From Deltaproteobacteria bacterium (GTDB lineage Bacteria; Myxococcota_A; Polyangia; Haliangiales; Haliangiaceae), in assembly GCA_020630875.1 (NCBI GenBank), contig JAHDIH010000001.1:310001-374000 (forward strand): DNA of 64,000 nt, given 5' to 3'. Below the pieces are notes generated by a model. The model saw only the letters and a program-made list of their open reading frames with translations, made no database searches and had not been told where the DNA came from. Shown one piece after another: positions 58,038 to 64,000 of this stretch. The first letter of the stretch is position 1; each line of letters opens with the position of its first letter. The position numbers and the translations under genes were made by a program.

Positions 58038-58918
58038 TTTAGAATTCCTACCAGATAGTCTCCAGCTTTGTTGCCGCGTGAAATAACTAACAGTCCTTGC
58101 GGGTGCGAAGCAATTGCTACCGCTGATGAGGCAATTGGATATTCAGTTTGCAGCCCATCCATGTTTTTCAACGTTACTTTGTCCTTGCCCTTGTAGGAGG
58201 TAATCGACGTGTAAGCGATTGATGGGGTGGCGGTTACAAACACGGGAGCGATAGATGGTCCAGCCGCCTTGATAACAAGTTTTTTATCGGAACATTCCTT
58301 TGTCGTACATTTTTGGTAGTGCACGTGCAAGCTGCCGGTTGGGGTGTGACGGGCGTTAATTGTCTGGCTCAGAAAGGGAAAGTACGACTCGGACGCGTCA
58401 CAGAAAATACTAGTCAGATTTTTGCTCAAGTAGGGCTGTCCTGCAAGGAGCTCGACTTTGGTGCCGCAAATGGTTCGCTCCGTTCCTGCGGACTTAACTG
58501 AAAGCTTTGGGGTGAACTCAACGGAGAAGTGATGCCCTGAGGAGCTACTATATCCATAGACCTGATTGTTTTTGTGAATCAATAGTCCGTGATTCCACCT
58601 AGGTCGCTTCAGTGATTGGCCACCAGGGATTTCTTGTCGGGCCAGCAGCCTACCGTTCTCTGAGAACAGAATCAGTTCGCTAGTAGTGAGAGCGAGAATA
58701 TTACTTCTCACGCTAGTAGCGGCCACGAGCTCTCCTACATCTTGCATTGTCCAAAGATGCGAAAAGGCCAAGTTTCGCTTTGGCGCTGAGGATTGATACG
58801 AACTGACGTGCTTAGTGATATGAGAGCGTGTAACGTTTACAAGCTTATTTTGTGACGATGCGGGAGGAGCGCTAAGGAGCAACGGGAGCAGCAGAAGGGG
58901 TAGTGACATCTTCATCAT
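58034..58918 (-). CDS. Secreted propeller-like protein, unknown function
   Basis: A 294-residue protein with a hydrophobic signal peptide (1-22, ending PASS). GGAGGAGA two bases before the ATG is an excellent Shine-Dalgarno and fixes the start, which lies inside the upstream PBP1a gene for 47 bases. The mature part has short repeated strands (NILALTTSELILFSENGRLLA, GLLIHKNNQVYGYSS, PVFVTATPSIAYTSI, GLLVISRGNKAGDYLVGIL) suggesting a beta-propeller. Four Cys may form two disulfides. It ends with ATGA, overlapping the substrate-binding protein. The role is unknown, but co-translation with PBP1a points to the cell wall. Confidence 0.75.
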   Translation of the reverse strand: MMKMSLPLLLLPLLLSAPPASSQNKLVNVTRSHITKHVSSYQSSAPKRNLAFSHLWTMQDVGELVAATSVRSNILALTTSELILFSENGRLLARQEIPGGQSLKRPRWNHGLLIHKNNQVYGYSSSSGHHFSVEFTPKLSVKSAGTERTICGTKVELLAGQPYLSKNLTSIFCDASESYFPFLSQTINARHTPTGSLHVHYQKCTTKECSDKKLVIKAAGPSIAPVFVTATPSIAYTSITSYKGKDKVTLKNMDGLQTEYPIASSAVAIASHPQGLLVISRGNKAGDYLVGILK

Positions 58919-61253
58919 ATTCTCCTCCGTGGAATGAGTCAGGGGTTTCTATTGTAGGGTCGGGGGCCGTTTCCTTCGGTTCAGTGCCAGAGATAAAAAA
59001 CTCCTCAATAGATGAAACGGGAAGGGCACTTGGGTGTGCGAGTAGGCCTGTGACCTTGTCTATTACTTGAGAGGTAATTTGTTCAGGTTTGGCTAAAGTA
59101 AGCTTGCTTGCATTAATCTTCTTCATTGTTTCTACAAAGATCGGAAGCGCGGCGCTCCCTCCTGAGCCACCTTTCCCTATTGGCTTATCATTGTCGTAGC
59201 CAACCCAAACTCCCATGACGTATTGGCCGGCAGCTCCGACGAACCATGCGTCGCGGCTTCGGTTTGACGTGCCTGTTTTTCCTGCAGCCTTGGCATTGAG
59301 ACTTCTGGCCTTTGTTGCGGTCCCTTCCGTTACGACCGATCTCATCATTTCGCTAACGATGAAAGCGGCCTGGGGACGAATTGCTTGCGTTGGCGCTTCG
59401 TCGGGAAGTTCTTGTCCCAACAAGCTGGTTACAAAACGTGGCGATTTAAATACGCCGCCATCGAAAAGAGAGGCGAAAGCGTTGGTCAAATTGATAAGTT
59501 TCACTTCTCCTGACCCAAGACCAATAGAAGGCGTTTCAGGAAGTGCAGATTTTATTCCAAGAGATTTTGCTACGTCGACTACCCGACCAGGTCCCACGTC
59601 TGTGGTGACACGAATCGCGACGGTGTTGATTGACTTTGCTAGGGCGTGGCGCAAACGAACAGGGCCAGCGAATTCCCCTTTCTTGTAGTTCTGCGGTTTC
59701 CAGACGTCACTGACTTGATCGTATACTTCCGGCGCGTCCAGAATTATTGATCCTGCGGTGTACTTTTCCGAGTCAATTGCCGCAGCATAAACGAATGGTT
59801 TGAATGTTGACCCAGCTTGCCTTTTTGCCATGAGAGCTCGATTAAATGATTTAGGATCTATTTTGTAGCCACCAATCATAGCGACCACGTTGCGGGTTTT
59901 CATATCTAGAACCACGGCAGCAGCCTCTGGTCCGGTCGAGAGACTTGCATAGTCCAACTTTGACTCCCACCTGGGAGGATTCTCACCCAGGGTGACCTTA
60001 ACCACATCTCCTATTTCGAATCTGGCGCTTGGAGGCAGTTTCTTGGGGTTCAAACGGGTCGCTCGCTTTGAAAGCGGAACTCTTACTTTCTTGGTTCCAA
60101 TATCAATGGTCAACGCAAGCTCTTTGTCACTCAGTCCCGTGATCATTCCATAGATTCGGTCACCACGCTTTTTCTTCTTGTTGGCTTTTGACAGTTTCTT
60201 GCTGTAAGCGGAACGGTTTTTCTCCTTTATTTTCTTTATCGCTCTACCGAATCCGTTTTTCTTATCCAGTGTGCGCAGACCATTTTGCAATGCTGTTCGT
60301 GCTGCCGATTGTACTTTGGGAACTACGGTTGTTACGACCTCCCCACCGACTTTAAATCGCTTGTCTTCCCCCAGAGTTTTCGAAATTTCATCACTTACTA
60401 TTTGTTGCCATTCGGGGGCAATTCCAAGCTTTGGCGTCGGATTGTCTGCCACCACGATGGCTTGCTTTGCCCAATTCTTGGCTTCGGCCTCTGTAATGAT
60501 GTTGTTTTTTGCCATTTGTTTGAGCACGTATACCTGTCGGTTTTTGGCTCGTTCGGCATTCGCTTTCTTTTTTGGTGAGATGTTCTCTGGGGCTTGTCCC
60601 AGCCCCGCAATGACCGCTACTTCACCAGGGTTTAGCTCTGATGCGTTCTTGTTAAAGTAATACTTGGAAGCTTCTTGCACTCCGTATCTGCCGTGACCAA
60701 AGTATATTTGATTTAGATAGAGTTCTAGAATCTTTTCTTTTGACAGTGCTTCTTCTATTCGCTTTGCAAGTATCATCTGTCTGACTTTTCGACGGATGGA
60801 CTTTTTCGGTGTTTGGAAAAGTCGCTTAGCGACCTGCATGGTGATGGTTGACGCACCTTGCTTTTTGCGACCGGACTTAACGTTTACAAAGAAAGCACGC
60901 GCAATTCCCCAATAATCGATTCCTCCATGCTTGTAGAAGTCTTCGTCTTCTGCTGCAACAATCGCTTTCGGTATGATTCCCATTGCTGACATGGGAATTA
61001 CAGAGCGCCTTCCATGCTCTGGATAGACTTCTGAAATGGTGTCGCCGTTTGCCGCACGAATCAATGTCACTTGGTCTAGTTGGAGCGTTTGCAGCTCAGA
61101 GACGTCAGGAATATCTCTGCCCCATTGCCAGATTAGTAGAGCCAGTATAACAAATGCAATGGTCGCGAGAATCAAGCCGGACAAAAAGAGCCACTTGATA
61201 ACCTTAACTATTTTGCGCTTTCGCTCTGATTTTGTAGTTTCCGTTTTACCCAC
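58872..61253 (-). CDS. mrcA: Class A penicillin-binding protein (PBP1a type)
   Basis: A 793-residue bifunctional enzyme that polymerises and crosslinks peptidoglycan. GTG 61253 is preceded by AAGGAG six bases earlier. A basic N-terminus and one helix (about 20-42) precede the glycosyltransferase (GT51) domain with AAEDEDFYKHGGIDYWGI, QGASTITMQVAK and ILELYLNQIYFGHGRYG. After an OB-like insert, the transpeptidase has the active Ser in AGSTFKPFVYA, the SIN motif in AKSINTVAIR and the KTG box in AGKTGTSNRSRDAWFVG. All catalytic residues are present. The C-terminal tail is Pro/Glu/Thr-rich; its last codons overlap the next gene's signal peptide. First gene of a four-gene operon. Confidence 0.96.
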   Translation of the reverse strand: MGKTETTKSERKRKIVKVIKWLFLSGLILATIAFVILALLIWQWGRDIPDVSELQTLQLDQVTLIRAANGDTISEVYPEHGRRSVIPMSAMGIIPKAIVAAEDEDFYKHGGIDYWGIARAFFVNVKSGRKKQGASTITMQVAKRLFQTPKKSIRRKVRQMILAKRIEEALSKEKILELYLNQIYFGHGRYGVQEASKYYFNKNASELNPGEVAVIAGLGQAPENISPKKKANAERAKNRQVYVLKQMAKNNIITEAEAKNWAKQAIVVADNPTPKLGIAPEWQQIVSDEISKTLGEDKRFKVGGEVVTTVVPKVQSAARTALQNGLRTLDKKNGFGRAIKKIKEKNRSAYSKKLSKANKKKKRGDRIYGMITGLSDKELALTIDIGTKKVRVPLSKRATRLNPKKLPPSARFEIGDVVKVTLGENPPRWESKLDYASLSTGPEAAAVVLDMKTRNVVAMIGGYKIDPKSFNRALMAKRQAGSTFKPFVYAAAIDSEKYTAGSIILDAPEVYDQVSDVWKPQNYKKGEFAGPVRLRHALAKSINTVAIRVTTDVGPGRVVDVAKSLGIKSALPETPSIGLGSGEVKLINLTNAFASLFDGGVFKSPRFVTSLLGQELPDEAPTQAIRPQAAFIVSEMMRSVVTEGTATKARSLNAKAAGKTGTSNRSRDAWFVGAAGQYVMGVWVGYDNDKPIGKGGSGGSAALPIFVETMKKINASKLTLAKPEQITSQVIDKVTGLLAHPSALPVSSIEEFFISGTEPKETAPDPTIETPDSFHGGEYDEDVTTPSAAPVAP

Positions 61254-61352
61254 CTAGAACTCCTTACTTGCAGCATTCTTGCCAACATCGTATGCCGTTG
61301 CAACCTAGCTAGAAGACGGGAAGTGTGGTTTGCGTCATTTTCGACACAAATG

Positions 61353-61370
61353 AGTGTCAAGTTTGACACT
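61353..61370. promoter_or_regulatory. Inverted repeat between mrcA and the phosphatase gene
   Basis: AGTGTCAA and TTGACACT are exact inverted repeats separated by two bases, lying between the divergent mrcA operon and the alkaline phosphatase gene. It is not followed by a T tract and looks like an operator for one or both genes. Confidence 0.45.
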
Positions 61371-61437
61371 AAGGCCGATCTGTCGCGAATTTTTCTGAAC
61401 TTACTTCTAATTCGAAGTGCCTTTGTCTCCTCACCCC

Positions 61438-61467
61438 TTGCTGTTCTTAAAATCACTCAGGCATAGT
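61438..61467 (+). promoter_or_regulatory. Predicted leaderless promoter of the phosphatase gene
   Basis: TTGCTG (61438-61443), an 18-bp spacer and CATAGT (61462-61467), ending six bases before ATG 61474. This supports the inner start codon. Confidence 0.45.
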
Positions 61468-61473
61468 TCAGCG

Positions 61474-63054
61474 ATGTTGAGATTGGCGTTGTTGACGTTT
61501 GTAACGAGTTTCTCTTGTATGAAGGCTACCGAACTTCCGAAGAACAAGAGTGCGAATCGTCCTGAACTCGTTGTATTGATTGTCATAGATCAGTGGCCCT
61601 CTTGGTCGTTTGATTCCGATAAGGAACACATGACTGGAGGAATCGCGAAGATGATGACAGAAGGGGCCTTCAATCCAAGAATCGAGATTCCTTACGCACT
61701 TCCGCTAACCGGCCCGGGACACGCAACACTTGGTTCTGGCGCTTTGCCTATGCAGCACGGAATTGTAGCCAACAGATGGTTTGAAAATGGCAAAATGGTT
61801 GCGGCTGGCGCCGGGGCCGGGGCACCGTACTCGCAATTGCAGACCGAAGGACTAGCCAAAGCTTGGAGAAACAAGTTTCCCGGAGGAAAAGTAATTGCTA
61901 TCGGCGGTAAGGGAAGAGCTGCAACACTCGTCACAGGTAAGCGGCCGGACCTAGCGCTGTGGTACGAGGCCGACAAGTCGGGGATGGCCTCTCATTCCGC
62001 ATATCCCTTGCATCAAAAAGCTTGGGTGAAAGAGCTGACCTCAGAAAAACTACCAAACAAATTTGAGTGGAAACCTCGCTCTTCAGAAAAGCTCGCGAGC
62101 ATGGCTGGTGAGCACGTCGATGACGCGTTAGGGGAAGGAGAAGTCGATCATCTTACTCGCGCGTTTCCTCACGATCTCAGCCAGACCCAAAGTCCCCATA
62201 AAAGAGTCCGGGCAACCCCAGCTCTGGACCGCTTACTTTTTTCGACTGCCCGCAAAGCCATAGAGAACGAGTTGCTTGATGTCAACGAAACTTCGTTGCT
62301 AGGGTTGAGCTTGTCTGCACACGATTACGCAGGTCATATTTGGGGGCAAGAGTCTTGGGAGAGAAGAGAGGTGCTTCTTCGAGCGGATGAAGGCCTCGGT
62401 GACTTTTTATCATTTCTGCAACAACACTATGGAAAGAACTTTACCGTCGTGCTCACCAGCGACCATGGCGCTACACCTTTGGTGGAGAATAGTATTTCCA
62501 AAGGCCACGATGCGTCCCGGATTCTTGCGAAAGACGTTTTTGCAGTAGCGGACGCTGCTGCCAGAAGTGTTCTCGGTACGCCAAAGACTACTTGGGTTTT
62601 AGGAGTTTTATCTCCCAATGTATTTCTTAGTGACGAGCTCAAAAACCATCCTAGATTCAAGGAAGCGAAAGCAGCCATGCTTTCAGCCTTAGTGGGGGTA
62701 AAAAATATTCAAGACGTTATCGATACTGCGTCTTTTTCTGATTGTAATGAGCTCGCAGGGGTAAAGCTGGCAGTTTGCAAAACTACATTCTCCGGAAGAA
62801 CGGGAGATCTATTTTTGCTGCCGACTCCTCTGAGTTGGACAAGCAATGGCTATCGGTCTGGGACCCATCATAATGCACCTCACAACTATGAAAGGGAAAT
62901 TCCGCTCCTGATCTATTCGCCATCAAGACCTCAGTGGGCCGAGTGCATTGCCCAAAGTATCAACAAGAACGTAGACGTGGCGCACGCTATCGCTACATCC
63001 TTTGGGATACCTCTTGAAAACCGAGAAAATGTCGGAAAGCAATGTGGAATTTAG
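61474..63054 (+). CDS. Alkaline phosphatase superfamily enzyme (PafA / nucleotide pyrophosphatase type)
   Basis: The frame is open from 61417, but ATG 61474 gives a signal peptide (LRLALLTFVTSFSC) and sits six bases after a promoter, leaving 526 residues. The metal-bound core is visible: the first Asp in VLIVIDQWPSW, the likely nucleophile Thr in LTGPGHATLGSG, AHDYAGHIWG, TSDHGATPL and later THHNAPHNYER. These match PafA-like monoesterases and related phosphodiesterases. The enzyme probably releases phosphate in the periplasm; Cys at the leader end might mean lipid attachment but the lipobox is poor. It is divergent from the PBP1a operon. Confidence 0.88.
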   Translation: MLRLALLTFVTSFSCMKATELPKNKSANRPELVVLIVIDQWPSWSFDSDKEHMTGGIAKMMTEGAFNPRIEIPYALPLTGPGHATLGSGALPMQHGIVANRWFENGKMVAAGAGAGAPYSQLQTEGLAKAWRNKFPGGKVIAIGGKGRAATLVTGKRPDLALWYEADKSGMASHSAYPLHQKAWVKELTSEKLPNKFEWKPRSSEKLASMAGEHVDDALGEGEVDHLTRAFPHDLSQTQSPHKRVRATPALDRLLFSTARKAIENELLDVNETSLLGLSLSAHDYAGHIWGQESWERREVLLRADEGLGDFLSFLQQHYGKNFTVVLTSDHGATPLVENSISKGHDASRILAKDVFAVADAAARSVLGTPKTTWVLGVLSPNVFLSDELKNHPRFKEAKAAMLSALVGVKNIQDVIDTASFSDCNELAGVKLAVCKTTFSGRTGDLFLLPTPLSWTSNGYRSGTHHNAPHNYEREIPLLIYSPSRPQWAECIAQSINKNVDVAHAIATSFGIPLENRENVGKQCGI

Positions 63055-63058
63055 TCAG

Positions 63059-63346
63059 CTAACCCGCCGACTGGCGTCGCACGACTGTCAAAAGTAAGAA
63101 TCCCATACCTGCGGCTACCGCTGTTCCAATCACCAGCTTGCCCGTTTGGTAGGGGGCTCCAGTAGCTTTCCCTTTGCGGAATGCTACAAATCCTGACGGT
63201 TTTTGGGTGTTCGCTTCGTGTTCCACTAGTGCCGTTGGCCGTAACGCTTCCGACCTATTGGCTAGCCCTCGGCTAGCTTGTACGACAAAAATTACGACTA
63301 CAAACGTGACTACCGCAGCGATTGCCACTAAAGCAGATTTTCCCAT
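63059..63346 (-). CDS. Small membrane protein
   Basis: A 95-residue protein with two hydrophobic helices (about 5-24, ALVAIAAVVTFVVVIFVVQ; about 70-88, LVIGTAVAAGMGFLLLTVV) and a basic linker between them. The C-terminus is VRRQSAG. No family recognised. It lies nine bases after the GT51 gene and is probably in the same transcript, so a cell-wall accessory role is possible. Its stop is four bases from the phosphatase stop. Confidence 0.65.
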   Translation of the reverse strand: MGKSALVAIAAVVTFVVVIFVVQASRGLANRSEALRPTALVEHEANTQKPSGFVAFRKGKATGAPYQTGKLVIGTAVAAGMGFLLLTVVRRQSAG

Positions 63347-63355
63347 AATAGGACC

Positions 63356-64000
63356 CTACAGCGGATCGACCGCAGAATCTAGTGGTTCTTTGGGGACACT
63401 GGATTGCACCGAGGGAGGTGCAATCGCGGGCTGTTGCGCAGCATCATCGTCCTCAGTGGCTATTGCGTCGTTTGGAACATCTCCATCGGCAGCTGGAGCT
63501 AGAACTTCCGGCAATGCGTCTAGGGGAACTTCAGGAAGAGGGGGGCGAGGGGGATGCAAACCTTCTACGCGACGAACACTTACCCGTTTGGTTCGCTTGG
63601 GAGCCTCTTCACTTGTCTGTCTTTGGTTCGCCATTAGCTTTTGAATTTTTGCCAAACAGGCGGTTTCGTCCTGCGGATCTCTATTAAAAACGAGCACAGA
63701 GTTTAGTGCTGGTACTAGTTGTTGCTCCGTCAATCGGCCACGACGAACCATCGTCCGAAGTATTCGTTCGATCTTGCCTTTTTGCCACTTTGAAACCTCA
63801 CCTGTGCAAAACGAGCGAGAACGCTTTTTTGGATTCGGCATGATTGACGAGATGTACGCACTTTCTCTTGGCGAAAGCTCACCTGCGGTCTTGCCAAAGT
63901 AGTACGAAGCCGCAGGGCCGATTCCGTATACGTTTGGTCCAAACTCAACCGCATTGAGGTAGACCTCAAATATTCTATCCTTTTCTATCGCTGTCTCGAC
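63356..64000 (-). CDS. Peptidoglycan glycosyltransferase (GT51), 5' end outside the window
   Basis: The minus-strand frame stays open to the window edge: the 53 codons before the internal ATG at 63841 translate to IEKDRIFEVYLNAVEFGPNV, YGIGPAASYYFGKTAGELSP and ESAYISSIMPNP. These are unmistakable GT51 motifs of monofunctional transglycosylases such as MtgA, so this is the C-terminal part of that enzyme and not a separate 161-residue protein. After the GT domain comes a basic region (KRSRSFCTGEVSKWQKGKIERIL) and an unusual low-complexity Pro/Ala/Asp/Glu tail of about 80 residues. No transpeptidase domain follows. It would be the second GT51 enzyme in the window. Confidence 0.88.
   Translation of the reverse strand, partial: VETAIEKDRIFEVYLNAVEFGPNVYGIGPAASYYFGKTAGELSPRESAYISSIMPNPKKRSRSFCTGEVSKWQKGKIERILRTMVRRGRLTEQQLVPALNSVLVFNRDPQDETACLAKIQKLMANQRQTSEEAPKRTKRVSVRRVEGLHPPRPPLPEVPLDALPEVLAPAADGDVPNDAIATEDDDAAQQPAIAPPSVQSSVPKEPLDSAVDPL

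Noticed and set aside
63356-63841. Independent 161-residue hypothetical protein
   Set aside because: The frame continues upstream with clear GT51 motifs to the window edge, so the ATG at 63841 is internal.

Overview
The window looks like chromosome from a Myxococcota-lineage (deltaproteobacterial) Gram-negative of moderate GC. I infer this from several family types seen together: a FrzS/AglZ-like pseudo-receiver coiled-coil protein, a protein resembling the MXAN_5187 family, a MYXO-CTERM-like tripartite segment, a CFI-box-like motif, calcium-binding Asp/Gly repeats, a giant TPR protein and many small lipoproteins. Coding density is very high. No stretch over 300 bases lacks a gene, and I see no tRNA, rRNA, IS element, prophage or CRISPR array.

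Layout. 1-8.1 kb: 3' part of a giant TPR protein and a small secreted/membrane protein. 8.1-14.1 kb: a prolyl oligopeptidase lipoprotein and a 1207-residue Cys-rich/Ca-repeat/OmpA fusion ending in a clear terminator. 14.1-14.5 kb: a previously easy-to-miss 55-codon gene on the minus strand with its own SD and terminator. 14.5-21.1 kb: housekeeping genes accC, pyrG, rpoN, hpf, nagZ. 21.2-28.3 kb: MoxR ATPase, DUF58 and transglutaminase cassette, then a CFI-box/beta-barrel fusion coupled to truA. 28.4-33.5 kb: envelope lipoproteins, a probable barrel, an arrestin-like protein and a small membrane protein, often overlapping head-on. 33.6-39.8 kb: an M23 endopeptidase divergent from parC-parE-arfB. 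39.8-43.5 kb: a Cys-rich lipoprotein, a di-haem cytochrome c lipoprotein and three tandem paralogous lipoproteins. 43.7-50.5 kb: ald, an ECF sigma/anti-sigma pair, a FrzS-like protein, a lipoprotein, ffh. 50.5-55.1 kb: comEC and two envelope genes. 55.1-61.3 kb: a tightly overlapping minus-strand operon of PBP1a, a secreted protein, a family 5 substrate-binding protein and a histidine kinase. 61.4-64 kb: an alkaline phosphatase superfamily enzyme, a small membrane protein and a 5'-truncated peptidoglycan glycosyltransferase.

Themes. The accessory genes are mainly about the cell envelope: peptidoglycan synthesis and remodelling (PBP1a, a second GT51, M23, NagZ), outer-membrane barrels and lipoproteins. 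Two unrelated large proteins share an unusual plan: an N-terminal secreted part, a sorting-signal-like hydrophobic segment with a basic cluster, a second signal-peptide-like segment ending in AxA, then an outer-membrane barrel. Many genes have a sigma-70-type -10 hexamer only 5-9 bases before the start codon and no Shine-Dalgarno, suggesting frequent leaderless mRNAs. A 19-bp perfect palindrome sits on the start codon of one of the two fusion genes.
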